NCBI GenBank assembly: GCA_963845485.1
Contig: CAWJSI010000002.1
Location: 10,336 to 74,335 of the forward strand
DNA: 64,000 bases
Origin: Bog-756 sp963845485
Lineage (GTDB): Bacteria > Actinomycetota > Acidimicrobiia > Acidimicrobiales > RAAP-2
Direction: 5' to 3'
Made by a program: the position numbers and the translations under genes. The notes beneath the pieces are model-generated. The model saw only the letters and a list, made by a program, of their open reading frames with translations. It searched no databases and was not told the DNA's origin. Shown here piece after piece: positions 43,266-51,765 of this stretch; position 1 is the stretch's first letter; each line of letters opens with the position of its first letter.

Positions 43266-45788
43266 CTACTCGATGCGCAAGACCGTGGCCGGTGATGCGG
43301 TGGTCGCCACCACGGCGGGCACTGCCGTGACCAGAGCACCCACTACCACGAGGCCGACCAGACCGCCGAGAAGGGGAAGGATCGGGACCACGGTCACCGG
43401 CACCACCCCGAGCGATGCGGCAAAACCGGTCCAGGCCCAGTGGCCGCCGATGATCCCGAGGGGTAGGCCGAAGGCCACAGCGATGGTCAACAGGGTGGCG
43501 GTCTGCCAGGCGATGATGCTCCGCAACTGCCGGCGTCTGAAACCCAGGGCCTGCAAAACGGCCAACTCTCGGCGTCGGCGTCGGGCCCCCGCCACCACCG
43601 CCACCGATAACGAGACGAGCACGGCGAACCCGAGGGCCACGGCGAGGGCGATGGGCTGACCACCCATCTGTCCGGCGTTGACGATGGCGGCGCCGAGCAC
43701 GCGGGGCTGACGGTAGGTTCCACCCGGGTCACCCCCGGGGTCGGTAGCCAAAATCCTCTTCACCACCGGCCCGGGTTTCCCGCGGGGATCGAGATTGAAC
43801 GCCACCGTGGACGGGAGGGCGGTGAGCGCCTCGTTGACGTTGGCAGTTGGATCGTTGATCACGGAATCGAAGTTGAGGATGGACAGGAGGGTGCTCTCGG
43901 GAAGCATGGCGCCGGTGCCCAGTGAGACGTGATCGGACAGCTGGACGCCGATGGACGGCAGGGTAACCACACCGACGATGGACAGGGTCCGGGCCGTTCG
44001 GCCCACCCCCACATGGACGGTGTCGCCCACCTTCTTGCCCAACTGGTGAAGGGTGGTCACGCCGAGTTCGATCTCATCGGGACCGGCGCTCCCGGTGCCG
44101 CTCAGCGGAAACGGGCCGGTCCCGTCTAAGGGATGGCCGCTGACCGTTGGTGGGGCCACCGAGCCCTTGTGGGTGGCCAATCCGAGGACGGGGACGACCT
44201 GTCCGTCCATGGGGAGCTGGGCGAAGGCGAACGTCGACCAACCGGCCACGCCGGGCTGGCCGGCCATGGAGGCGTACAGACCCCCGGCCCCACTGTGGAA
44301 GTCGTTTGGGGTCGGGCTCGTCGAGAAGAACGCTCCGTACCCGCCCTCGGACTGAAGAAGGACATCCCAGTTCCACCCGTAGCGGGCCGGGTGGGTGACC
44401 AGGCCGTTGAGGCTGGCGCCGAAGACGACGGCCGTGACCACGGCGATGACAGCCACCACCGATCCCACCAGATTGGCGCGCACGGTGGCCCGCCTACCGC
44501 CCGGCGGCGGCTCGAGGGCGTAGCCCGCGCCGAGGGCCATGACCTCGGGGAGCCCGACGGTGACGGCGGCCTGGGCGATGGCCGACGGGTTCTGCGCGCC
44601 CGACTCGGTCGCCTTTCGTACCGTCCGCCAGGCCAGTAGGGCCAGCATGCCAAGCAAGACCAAAGCCAGGAGAGCACCGCCCCCGAGCAGGACCAGTAAG
44701 TCGAATCGGAAACCCCTGACCGGGTCGAACTGGCGCACCGGCTCCACCGGGGCCAACGGTGAGAGGGCAACGGCACCGACCACGGCCAGCGCGACGCCGC
44801 CGACCACCGCCGTCAATCCACTCAGTGCGCCGGCCACAGCCGATTCGGGCCGGGTCTCGCCGAGGGCCCGGAGCGTTGTCAACTGTCCGGCCGATCGATC
44901 GAGCATCTGAGCCAGGGCCTGTCCGACCAGGACCAAAAGTGCCAGGGCGCTCAGGGCTCCGAGCACGGCCAGGGCCACCGCCTGGGGCCGGATGGCGTCC
45001 TGGACCTGCCGATGTACGTCGTCCAGCTTGCGGACGGCAAAGGAGTACCCATCTCCCACCTGATCGGCCAACTTGGCCAGAGAGGTTTGGAGGGCGGGAA
45101 TGCCGGCGCTCCCCCGGTCCAAGCGGGCACCGACCCACGAGAAGGCGATCTCCTTGTGTAAATGGGCGGTCGCCGCCGGAGGGATGACGGCAGCGGCCGG
45201 TTGGTCGAACTGGTCGACCAGCACCGGCGGGAAGTCCACGATGGAGGTGACCCGGAACGTGGCGTGCCCGATGACGGGCGGATCGTCCGACTGGTTTTTG
45301 GGGTCGAACAGGGCGTAGGTCACATGGCCACCCACACCGACGCCGAAGAGCCGGGCGATGTTGGGGGTGAGAGCGATCTCGTCGGTGGAACCAAGACGTG
45401 GGAGTCGACCCTTGATCACGGTCATGGTGTCCTGGGTGAAGAAGTCGCCGTTCATACTCCCCTGCAGGGCATCGGTGGTGAATGAGTCGTCGATGTGGCC
45501 GTGGACCACCGGTTCGACATCCAGGCCGGCCCACGAAGCGCTCGCTCGGATCCCCGGCTGCCTGGCCACCTCTGCATTCAATTCGGTGTCCGGCGACGGG
45601 ATGTTGATCATGACGTCGCTGGCATTGATGGAGCTCAGGTAGCGACCGTAGGCAGACTCCGTCCGCCGGGCCCCGGCCAGAGCGGCCAAGGAGACGGCAC
45701 CGAGAATGCCGCACAGGATGGCGATGACGAGGGTGGACTGCCAGGTCCGCCGCCACGTGACATGCCACCAATACCAGGCCACCGCCAT
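43266..45788 (-). CDS. FtsX-type ABC permease
   Basis: 840 residues. An N-terminal TM (STLVIAILCGILGAVSLAALAG), a large external domain, then TM clusters at about 265-395, one near 445, a second external domain, and a C-terminal FtsX block (LAVALGFAVLVSLSVAVVAG, RRELAVLQALGFRRRQL). This is the MacB/FtsX-like duplicated permease that moves lipids or peptides across the envelope. No ATPase gene adjoins it here, so a partner must be elsewhere. ATG 45788 follows a TTG; SD is weak. Confidence 0.85.
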   Translation of the reverse strand: MAVAWYWWHVTWRRTWQSTLVIAILCGILGAVSLAALAGARRTESAYGRYLSSINASDVMINIPSPDTELNAEVARQPGIRASASWAGLDVEPVVHGHIDDSFTTDALQGSMNGDFFTQDTMTVIKGRLPRLGSTDEIALTPNIARLFGVGVGGHVTYALFDPKNQSDDPPVIGHATFRVTSIVDFPPVLVDQFDQPAAAVIPPAATAHLHKEIAFSWVGARLDRGSAGIPALQTSLAKLADQVGDGYSFAVRKLDDVHRQVQDAIRPQAVALAVLGALSALALLVLVGQALAQMLDRSAGQLTTLRALGETRPESAVAGALSGLTAVVGGVALAVVGAVALSPLAPVEPVRQFDPVRGFRFDLLVLLGGGALLALVLLGMLALLAWRTVRKATESGAQNPSAIAQAAVTVGLPEVMALGAGYALEPPPGGRRATVRANLVGSVVAVIAVVTAVVFGASLNGLVTHPARYGWNWDVLLQSEGGYGAFFSTSPTPNDFHSGAGGLYASMAGQPGVAGWSTFAFAQLPMDGQVVPVLGLATHKGSVAPPTVSGHPLDGTGPFPLSGTGSAGPDEIELGVTTLHQLGKKVGDTVHVGVGRTARTLSIVGVVTLPSIGVQLSDHVSLGTGAMLPESTLLSILNFDSVINDPTANVNEALTALPSTVAFNLDPRGKPGPVVKRILATDPGGDPGGTYRQPRVLGAAIVNAGQMGGQPIALAVALGFAVLVSLSVAVVAGARRRRRELAVLQALGFRRRQLRSIIAWQTATLLTIAVAFGLPLGIIGGHWAWTGFAASLGVVPVTVVPILPLLGGLVGLVVVGALVTAVPAVVATTASPATVLRIE

Positions 45789-46055
45789 CAACCTTCAGCG
45801 ATCCGTGACCATGTCGTATCGGCCTGCCTGTCTCTCGGTCATCGAGGGGATTCCGTGGTGGTACGCGAGGGCTCGACTGACCGGTCGGTGATCGTTGCCC
45901 TCCGGTTGATGATGATCGGAACCGAGCCGACCGGCAAGGGTGCTAGCCAGTCACCGAGGGGGTGGGTTACCAGCCCCGAGTGCGGTGAGCTGGGACTGCG
46001 CTCCAGGCCGGCGAATCGAGGGTTCGAGAACCACCCCGGACCGCGACCCCGAAGG

Positions 46056-46061
46056 TAAGGT
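46056..46061 (+). promoter_or_regulatory. -10 element (TAAGGT)
   Basis: TAAGGT six bases before ATG 46068; no SD is present. Confidence 0.5.
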
Positions 46062-46067
46062 CGGCCG

Positions 46068-46346
46068 ATGCCCAGCAGCGATGACGTGAAGGACGTACTC
46101 GTGATCATCGGACTGCACGAGGACGGGGATGAGGACTGCGACAACCAGTTGATCGAGGAGGAAACGGGCCTCGATCCGGCGACGGTCGACGCCGTCCTCG
46201 ATCATCTCTGGCGGACGGACCGGATTGAGGCCATCCAGGCCGGCGGCGATCGCAACCCTTCGCTGGACAAGATTCGGCGTGTCCTGGCCGACCGGGAGCG
46301 CCTGTGGGGCGACGACGGACGGTTCGAGGCCAACCAGTCGGTCTGA
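46068..46346 (+). CDS. Small acidic protein, possible winged helix
   Basis: 92 residues, acidic. IEEETGLDPATVDAVLDHLWRTDRIEAIQ reads like a winged-helix core (two helices, turn, then a beta wing), so it may be a small DNA-binding or adaptor protein. No family named. It has its own leaderless-type promoter. Confidence 0.6.
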   Translation: MPSSDDVKDVLVIIGLHEDGDEDCDNQLIEEETGLDPATVDAVLDHLWRTDRIEAIQAGGDRNPSLDKIRRVLADRERLWGDDGRFEANQSV

Positions 46347-46492
46347 GGCAGCCTGGGCGGAACGGCCCGGGACGCCCAAGGTCCGAGTCGATCATGGCCG
46401 GCCGTCCAACCTCGGTGTCGAGGCCTGGCGGAGATCGGGGTGGCGGCCCGGCGAGCATCCGGTCCGGCAAGCCCCAGTAGCCAAGAGCCACC

Positions 46493-47395
46493 TCAGAATC
46501 CGGCCAGGGCATGAAAGGCCACCGCTGCCGCCGTGGCCACATTCAGCGAGTCGACACCGTCAGCCATCGGGATGCTGACGGCCACGTCGGAGGCGGCCAA
46601 CGCCCCATCGGACAGCCCCGGTCCCTCCGCTCCGACGAGCAGAGCGACTCCAACAGAGCCGTTGGCGTTCGCCCGGAGTTCGGGCAGGGTGACCGCCGGG
46701 ACCCCCTTCACACCGGTGGGACGAGGTGTCAGGGCTGCCACGATGAAGCCAGCCTCCCGGACCTGGTGAAGTCCGTCCGGCCAGGGGACGACCCGGGCGA
46801 GTGGTGTGTTGAGCACATGGCCGACCGATACCCGGATCGACCGTCGGTAGAAGGGATCAGCGCACGTCGGGTCCATCAGCACCCCGACCACTCCGAAGGC
46901 TGCCGCGTTGCGGAACAGCGCGCCGATGTTCTCGTGGTCGTTGAGCCCCTCGAGGATGGCGATGACCACGCCGACACCACCGACGCCGTGCCCTTCCACC
47001 GCGTCGGCCAACAACCGGACCACGTCGAGGTCGGGTTTCCGATCGGCCACGGCAACAACGCCCCGATGCAACGGGAACCCGACCGTATCGGCCACGACCT
47101 CGCGGGACCCCACGAATACAGGAACGCCGCGCCGCTGTGCCCTGGCCACCAGATCACCGGCATTGGTCAGCTGATGGTCGTCGACGAGCAGTGAGCGCAC
47201 CCGGAAGTCCGACGTAAGAAGGCGACCGACGACGAGCCTCCCCTCGGCGACGAAGATCGACGCCTCGGCTTCCTTGCGTACCCGTGCCGCGGGATCGTTG
47301 AGCTCCCGGTACTCGGCGATCCGCAGATCATCGGCGTCATCCACCCTGACCAGTTCGCCCGGCGCAACGAAAGGATCCGATTGAGCGTTGGTCAC
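46493..47395 (-). CDS. TrmH/SpoU family RNA 2'-O-methyltransferase
   Basis: 300 residues. SPOUT-knot motifs are all present: LEGLNDHENIGALFRNAAAF (motif 1), LLVGAEGPGLSDG (motif 2) and VSIPMADGVDSLNVATAAAV (motif 3). The N-terminal part (residues 45-110) is the substrate-binding domain. It should methylate a ribose in rRNA or tRNA; some homologues give resistance to ribosome-targeting antibiotics. GTG 47395 is preferred; a GTG at 47419 is also possible. Confidence 0.9.
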   Translation of the reverse strand: MTNAQSDPFVAPGELVRVDDADDLRIAEYRELNDPAARVRKEAEASIFVAEGRLVVGRLLTSDFRVRSLLVDDHQLTNAGDLVARAQRRGVPVFVGSREVVADTVGFPLHRGVVAVADRKPDLDVVRLLADAVEGHGVGGVGVVIAILEGLNDHENIGALFRNAAAFGVVGVLMDPTCADPFYRRSIRVSVGHVLNTPLARVVPWPDGLHQVREAGFIVAALTPRPTGVKGVPAVTLPELRANANGSVGVALLVGAEGPGLSDGALAASDVAVSIPMADGVDSLNVATAAAVAFHALAGF

Positions 47396-47517
47396 AGGCT
47401 CAGCTTCGCGTACCCGCACACTCCCAGGGCGGCCGGCACCATCCGAACCGAAGCGCTCGAGCGAGGGGTGTGACGGAAGGATGGGAGACCCGTGGCGACG
47501 AGCGAAGCCAGCCCCGT

Positions 47518-48225
47518 TCAGAGACTGTTTAGTCCGCCATCCCCTTCGAGCGCGATCGCCTCGACCAGCTCCGGACCGTCGTTGCGCACGTTACCTACGT
47601 CCCTCGACACCGGATGACGGACGAGCGTACCCTCGGCCGTGGGCACGAGAAGTGCCTGAAGCTGCTCGACGTCGGTCATCTCGGGGTCGAGCCAGAACTC
47701 CCAGCTCTCGGCCTCGAGCACCACCGGTTGGCGGTTGTGAATAGGCATGTCCGGCCCCGCCGTGGTCGTGATGATGGTTGCCGTGTTGAGTTCGTTGCCC
47801 TCGGCATCCCGCCACCACTCCCGGAGGCCGGCAAACACCATCGGCTGACCATCGGCCCGGCGGAAGGCGTAAGGCTGCTTGACCTTGGGGGCCAAGGTCT
47901 GCCACTCGTAGAAGGCATCGACTGGCACCAGGATGCGCGAGGACATAAACGCCGAACGGAACATGGGCTTGGTGGCGATGGTCTCCGCCCGAGCATTGAA
48001 GGTAGACCTCATATCCGCGGGATTCTTCGCCCATCTCGGCACCAGACCCCAGGCGAAGGCGGCCAGCTCCCGATGGTGGTGACGCTCGTATACCCCGAGC
48101 AACGGGTCGGTGGGGGCCACATTCCAGCTGGGCCTGAACTCGGCCAGCAGTTCGGGGCTGACCCCAGCGTCGAGCAACCGGGCCAAGTGACCCGGCTCGT
48201 CGTAGAGGGCTATACGTCCACACAT
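47518..48225 (-). CDS. SRAP domain protein (YedK/HMCES-like)
   Basis: 235 residues starting MCGRIALYD, with Cys2 as the catalytic residue after Met removal. The other SRAP residues are visible: NARAETIATKPMF (Asn, Glu) and MPIHNRQPVVLE (His). SRAP proteins link covalently to abasic sites in single-stranded DNA to protect them. Cys2 fixes the start, and TAGGCT lies seven bases upstream. Divergent from the small gene at 48269. Confidence 0.92.
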   Translation of the reverse strand: MCGRIALYDEPGHLARLLDAGVSPELLAEFRPSWNVAPTDPLLGVYERHHHRELAAFAWGLVPRWAKNPADMRSTFNARAETIATKPMFRSAFMSSRILVPVDAFYEWQTLAPKVKQPYAFRRADGQPMVFAGLREWWRDAEGNELNTATIITTTAGPDMPIHNRQPVVLEAESWEFWLDPEMTDVEQLQALLVPTAEGTLVRHPVSRDVGNVRNDGPELVEAIALEGDGGLNSL

Positions 48226-48232
48226 GTCCCGG

Positions 48233-48238
48233 AGCCTA
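48233..48238 (-). promoter_or_regulatory. -10 element (TAGGCT) for SRAP gene
   Basis: TAGGCT seven bases before ATG 48225, whose position is fixed independently by the catalytic Cys2. Confidence 0.55.
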
Positions 48239-48256
48239 CGGGTTGGGTCGTCATGG

Positions 48257-48262
48257 CAGAAT
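48257..48262 (+). promoter_or_regulatory. -10 element (CAGAAT)
   Basis: CAGAAT six bases before GTG 48269, only 18 bases from the opposing TAGGCT. Confidence 0.45.
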
Positions 48263-48268
48263 GGACCG

Positions 48269-48493
48269 GTGAAGCGGAAGCTGACCCCGGCTCAATGGAC
48301 GGCGATCTTCGTGGCCCACATACTGGTGGCATCGCTCGTCTGGCGCGACCTGCGGCAACGCCCAGAGGACCGGGTCCGAGGGAGCAAACGCATGTGGCGG
48401 ATCGCCAGCGCCGCCAACTCGGGAAACTCGGTCCTCTACCTGCTGGTGGGCCGACGTCGGAACCCGAAGGGGGCAGAGCACCAGGTCGGGTAA
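48269..48493 (+). CDS. Small membrane-associated hypothetical protein
   Basis: 74 residues: one hydrophobic segment (WTAIFVAHILVASLVW) and then a basic region with KRMWRIASAANSGNSVLYLLVGRR, which resembles short actinobacterial proteins in which a second hydrophobic stretch follows. GTG 48269 is supported by the -10 spacing. Function unknown. Confidence 0.65.
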   Translation: MKRKLTPAQWTAIFVAHILVASLVWRDLRQRPEDRVRGSKRMWRIASAANSGNSVLYLLVGRRRNPKGAEHQVG

Positions 48494-48497
48494 TCCA

Positions 48498-48671
48498 CTA
48501 TGAGCGGGCTCCCCGTTCCCGGGCGATCGCCAGCACGAACTGATTGAACTGTTCGCCAAACGTCCGAACGGTGGGATTTTCGCTCTTGGCCCAGCGACCC
48601 TCTGCCTCGATGATGGTTCCGAGATTGCCGAGAGCATCTTCGAGACGGTCGATCCGTTGTTGGGTGTTCAT
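48498..48671 (-). CDS. 57-residue hypothetical protein
   Basis: ATG 48671 to TAG 48498 encodes MNTQQRIDRLEDALGNLGTI..., a helical, charged protein ending RERGARS. The N-terminal half has a heptad-like pattern (RIDRLEDALGNLGTII), so a short coiled coil or dimer is likely. It was found because CACAAT sits six bases before the ATG. It converges with the small gene ending at 48493. No family recognised. Confidence 0.6.
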   Translation of the reverse strand: MNTQQRIDRLEDALGNLGTIIEAEGRWAKSENPTVRTFGEQFNQFVLAIARERGARS

Positions 48672-48677
48672 GGGAAC

Positions 48678-48683
48678 ATTGTG
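48678..48683 (-). promoter_or_regulatory. -10 element (CACAAT)
   Basis: CACAAT six bases before ATG 48671 on the minus strand. Confidence 0.45.
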
Positions 48684-48773
48684 TCAGGGTCGCCTGGATT
48701 CCGACCCGTACTCCACGCCCACTGTGGACGAACCCGCTGCACCCCTGCGGCGACCACGGCGACGCATGTCCGC

Positions 48774-49040
48774 TCAGCTCGTCGGGATCAACGTGGTGAC
48801 GCAGAATGGACGACCGGCTGGACCAATCAACACCCGCCAGGGATCCGGTGCGGGCTGGGTGGACGCCTTCGAGGCCCCGATAGCCAGTGCCGCCGATTCA
48901 GCCTCGTCCAGGTCGCTCACCGCCAGTTCGAGATGAATCTGTTTGGGCACACCCCCAGTGGGCCACTGCGCGACCTGACAGCAAACCGTCTCCCTGATAC
49001 CGGGTTCCCCCAAGGAAATCCAGGGGTGATCCTCAGTGAG
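48774..49040 (-). pseudogene. VOC/glyoxalase-like C-terminal fragment
   Basis: The frame reads EDHPWISLGEPGIRE...VPKQIHLELAVSDLDEAE, then GPAGRPFCVTTLIPTS and a stop, which is the second half of a VOC-fold protein (HLELAV strand, metal-ligand-type end). The first half and a start codon with SD are missing upstream, so it looks truncated. A very short functional VOC module from TTG 49013 (79 residues) cannot be excluded. Confidence 0.5.
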
Positions 49041-49151
49041 TCGATCAGCGGGTTGCCACCCAACCGCTCGCCGCCATTGCGGAGATGAGAAACGGCGGCA
49101 CCGATCGTCTACCGTTCATCTATCGGGCCCGAACAGCAAATGGAGTGTCCC

Positions 49152-49796
49152 ATGTCAACAGTCCGTGTCCACAACTTCGCCGTCTCCCTCGACGGGTTCG
49201 GCGCTGGCGAGGGACAGACGCTCGAGCAACCCTTCGGGCACGCCGGCGGGAAGCTGACGACCTGGTTCTTCGGCACCAGTACCTTTCGGGGGATGCAGGG
49301 CGAGGGCGGTGGAAGCACCGGAGTTGACGAAGCGCTCGCCAGCCGCTGGGGTCCAGGGATCGGGGCCGAAATCATGGGCCGCAACAAATTCGGCCCACAG
49401 CGTGGGCCGTGGGATGACGACGAGTGGAAGGGTTGGTGGGGCGACGATCCACCATTTCACACCCCGGTGTTTGTGCTTACCCACTATCCAAGGCCTCCCA
49501 TCCCCATGGAGGGGGGAACTACATTTCATTTCGTCGATGCCAGTCCTGCCGAGGCGTTGGAGCTGGCACGGGATGCGGCGGGCGGACTGGATGTTCGTAT
49601 CGGCGGCGGGGTGGAAACAGTGCGACAGTTTCTCGCCGCCGACTTAATCGACCACATGCACATCGTGATCGTCCCCATCCTCCTCGGGCGTGGGGAACGT
49701 CTCTGGGAGGGACTCGAAGGGATCGAGGTGAACTTCGATGTGGAGGCGGTCAGTTCTCCAACCGGAGTGACCCACGTCACGTTCAGCCGACCATAG
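49152..49796 (+). CDS. DHFR/RibD C-terminal family reductase
   Basis: 214 residues: VHNFAVSLDGFGAGEGQ, IMGRNKFGP, then DVRIGGGVETVRQFLAADLIDHMHIVIVPILLGRGERLW, the RibD-C/dihydrofolate-reductase-like pattern of NADPH-dependent proteins. True folate activity is doubtful; such accessory homologues are widespread with unknown substrates. GGAG lies before ATG 49152. A distant homologue is at 56020-56577. Confidence 0.86.
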   Translation: MSTVRVHNFAVSLDGFGAGEGQTLEQPFGHAGGKLTTWFFGTSTFRGMQGEGGGSTGVDEALASRWGPGIGAEIMGRNKFGPQRGPWDDDEWKGWWGDDPPFHTPVFVLTHYPRPPIPMEGGTTFHFVDASPAEALELARDAAGGLDVRIGGGVETVRQFLAADLIDHMHIVIVPILLGRGERLWEGLEGIEVNFDVEAVSSPTGVTHVTFSRP

Positions 49797-50013
49797 GGTC
49801 ACCACGTTGTGAACGTTCGACGCTCGGCCGGATCCGTTCGACCCTTCGAGGGAGCCGATAACGGGCGGTAAGGGTCCCTCGTAGGTGTCGACTGCTTGTT
49901 GGCTCGCCGGGTCCGGCGATCAACGTAAGTCCTCGTGCGGCCCTCGACCTACCTGCGACTCGATAGCTGGGTGATTCGCCAGGGCCGACTAGCAGCCCAG
50001 GCTGAACCCCGCC

Positions 50014-50328
50014 TCAAGCAGCCTTGGTCGTCTTGCCCGAGACCTTCCCGACGTACGTCCCGACCGACTCGCCATCGACGAACACCTGGCAGGTCTGGCT
50101 CCTGAAGCCGCCCACGATGCCCTTTCTGGTCAACTCGACGACGACCTCATGCGTCTCGTTGCTCCCCACGGAGAACTCGTAGCGACGGGTCCGGTGCAGG
50201 GTGAAATGGCGCCAGTCTTGCGCCACGCTCTTGCCGTCGACCTCAATCCGTACCTCGCCAAAGACTTGGTCGAAACTCGTATGCATCTGGTGTTTTTCGG
50301 CGTCGCCGACCTCAATGGTGAATTCCAC
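50014..50328 (-). CDS. Hypothetical beta-rich protein
   Basis: 104 residues from GTG 50328, chosen because GGAGG lies four bases upstream. Alternating strands (VEFTIEVGDAEKHQM, GEVRIEVDGKSVAQDW, RYEFSVGSNETHEVVVEL, CQVFVDGESVGTYVG) indicate a small beta sandwich. A Lys-rich end closes it. No family recognised. The frame continues upstream to 50526, where the residues look unlike protein. Confidence 0.55.
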   Translation of the reverse strand: MEFTIEVGDAEKHQMHTSFDQVFGEVRIEVDGKSVAQDWRHFTLHRTRRYEFSVGSNETHEVVVELTRKGIVGGFRSQTCQVFVDGESVGTYVGKVSGKTTKAA

Positions 50329-50479
50329 GATTCCTCCGTTCCCGAACTCAGTCGATTCTTCATCGGTCAACTTGCGCTGAGACTTGAGTGCATCGGTGAA
50401 CCTCGCGGTAAGCGCCTTGTGCAAGCCTCCACGAGGGTGCCCCTCGCCGAACGACGCCAACCTCACAGGCGATCCGGGG

Positions 50480-50893
50480 TTACGAGGTCTCCTCTTCTCC
50501 GTCCCAACGAGGAGAGCCCTCGGCAAGCCACGCTCCGATCACCTCTTCGCACGGAACAATGAGACTCGAGATATTGGGATAGCCGGCGTAGGGAGCCAGC
50601 ATCAGCAAGGTTTCGCGCAGCTCGTCCGGGGACAGCTCACCTCGCTTGAGGGAAGCTCGAGCCTGAATTTTCCACGTGTCGACCTGACCGTTTGTGGCAA
50701 TCACCCCCATGAGCAACAGCCGTCGCGACCGCACGTCCAACACATCACGGCGCCACACTTGGTCGAACAGGGTCTGGACCATCACATCGTTGAAGGCCAT
50801 CGTGCCTTCGGGCAGGGTGACGACATCGCCTGCGTACACATCACGCAGGACTTCGAGGCCCCGGTCATAAGGCGCTGCCGACTCGTCGGCCAT
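50480..50893 (-). CDS. Carboxymuconolactone decarboxylase family protein
   Basis: 137 residues, all-helical CMD fold: YDRGLEVLRDVYAG, RDVLDVRSRRLLLMGVIATNGQ and LSPDELRETLLMLAPYAGYP. The CxxC pair of AhpD-type peroxidases is absent, so it is closer to decarboxylase-like members. ATG 50893 follows AAAGGA. A TetR gene starts about 270 bases away in the opposite direction. Confidence 0.82.
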   Translation of the reverse strand: MADESAAPYDRGLEVLRDVYAGDVVTLPEGTMAFNDVMVQTLFDQVWRRDVLDVRSRRLLLMGVIATNGQVDTWKIQARASLKRGELSPDELRETLLMLAPYAGYPNISSLIVPCEEVIGAWLAEGSPRWDGEEETS

Positions 50894-51162
50894 GGGCACA
50901 TCCTTTCGTCAGTTAGAGGTGCGGCCATGATGGGCAACGGAGCCCACTCGCCCGATGTCACGACGCAGCTGCCGGTTCAATCGGATACTGGCGAAGGGCT
51001 GAGAGGCTTTCCGACCGAGTGGCCAGCGATCCTCACCTTGCCAGAGTGCTTTACATGTGTCAACCTATGAAGGACCCACCGAACCCCGAAATCGCTCGCC
51101 CGAACCGGGGGCCCCACCTGCGATATGCGCACACACTTGCCATGGGATCGCACCCTCCAGTC

Positions 51163-51753
51163 ATGACGCGGATCGACGAGGTACACCACTCCTTGACCCG
51201 GCCCCGTCAGTCATTGTCCGAGCGGCAATCGTTGACGGTCGGCGCCCTACTCGAGGCCGCGCTGATCGAGCTGGACTCTGTGGGCTACGACAAGCTGACA
51301 ATCCGAGGCGTGGCGCAACGAGCCGGCGTCACCCATACCACCGCGTACAGCTACTTCACCTCGAAATCGCATCTCATCTCCGAGCTGTACTGGCGACAGA
51401 TGCAATCGCTACCTCCACCCGACGTCGCTGCGGAAGCCACGTTCGTCGACCGAGTCCGAGCCGCCATCGAGGCACCGGCGACGATGCTGGCCGTGAACCC
51501 GGCCCTGGCCCGATCCATCTTTGTATCGATCCTCTCCGACGAGCCTGATGTTCGGCGGCTCCGGGGTGGAGTGGCCAGGGTCCTGATCGACCGGCTCCGG
51601 ACGTCGCTCGGGCCCTACGACGAACCCGACCTGGTCGACACCCTCTTCATGGCATACAGCGGCGCCATGATGTTCGCGGGCACGGGCAATCAGGACTTTC
51701 TCGAGGTAGTGCAGCGCATCGAGACCATGGCCCACCTGATCGACCCGAGCTGA
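51163..51753 (+). CDS. TetR family regulator
   Basis: 196 residues from ATG 51163. Residues 28-75 form the helix-turn-helix (IRGVAQRAGVTHTTAYSYFTSKSHL). ATG 51142 is also possible; CACCCT six bases before 51163 favours the shorter form. It is followed 12 bases later by a DapB-like gene and then a third gene, so it probably controls this operon. Ligand unknown. Confidence 0.82.
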   Translation: MTRIDEVHHSLTRPRQSLSERQSLTVGALLEAALIELDSVGYDKLTIRGVAQRAGVTHTTAYSYFTSKSHLISELYWRQMQSLPPPDVAAEATFVDRVRAAIEAPATMLAVNPALARSIFVSILSDEPDVRRLRGGVARVLIDRLRTSLGPYDEPDLVDTLFMAYSGAMMFAGTGNQDFLEVVQRIETMAHLIDPS

Positions 51754-51765
51754 GCGAGGGGTTCG

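Noticed and set aside
46010..46040. GGTTCGAGAACC as a tRNA T-arm
   Set aside because: No acceptor, D or anticodon arms can be folded around it.
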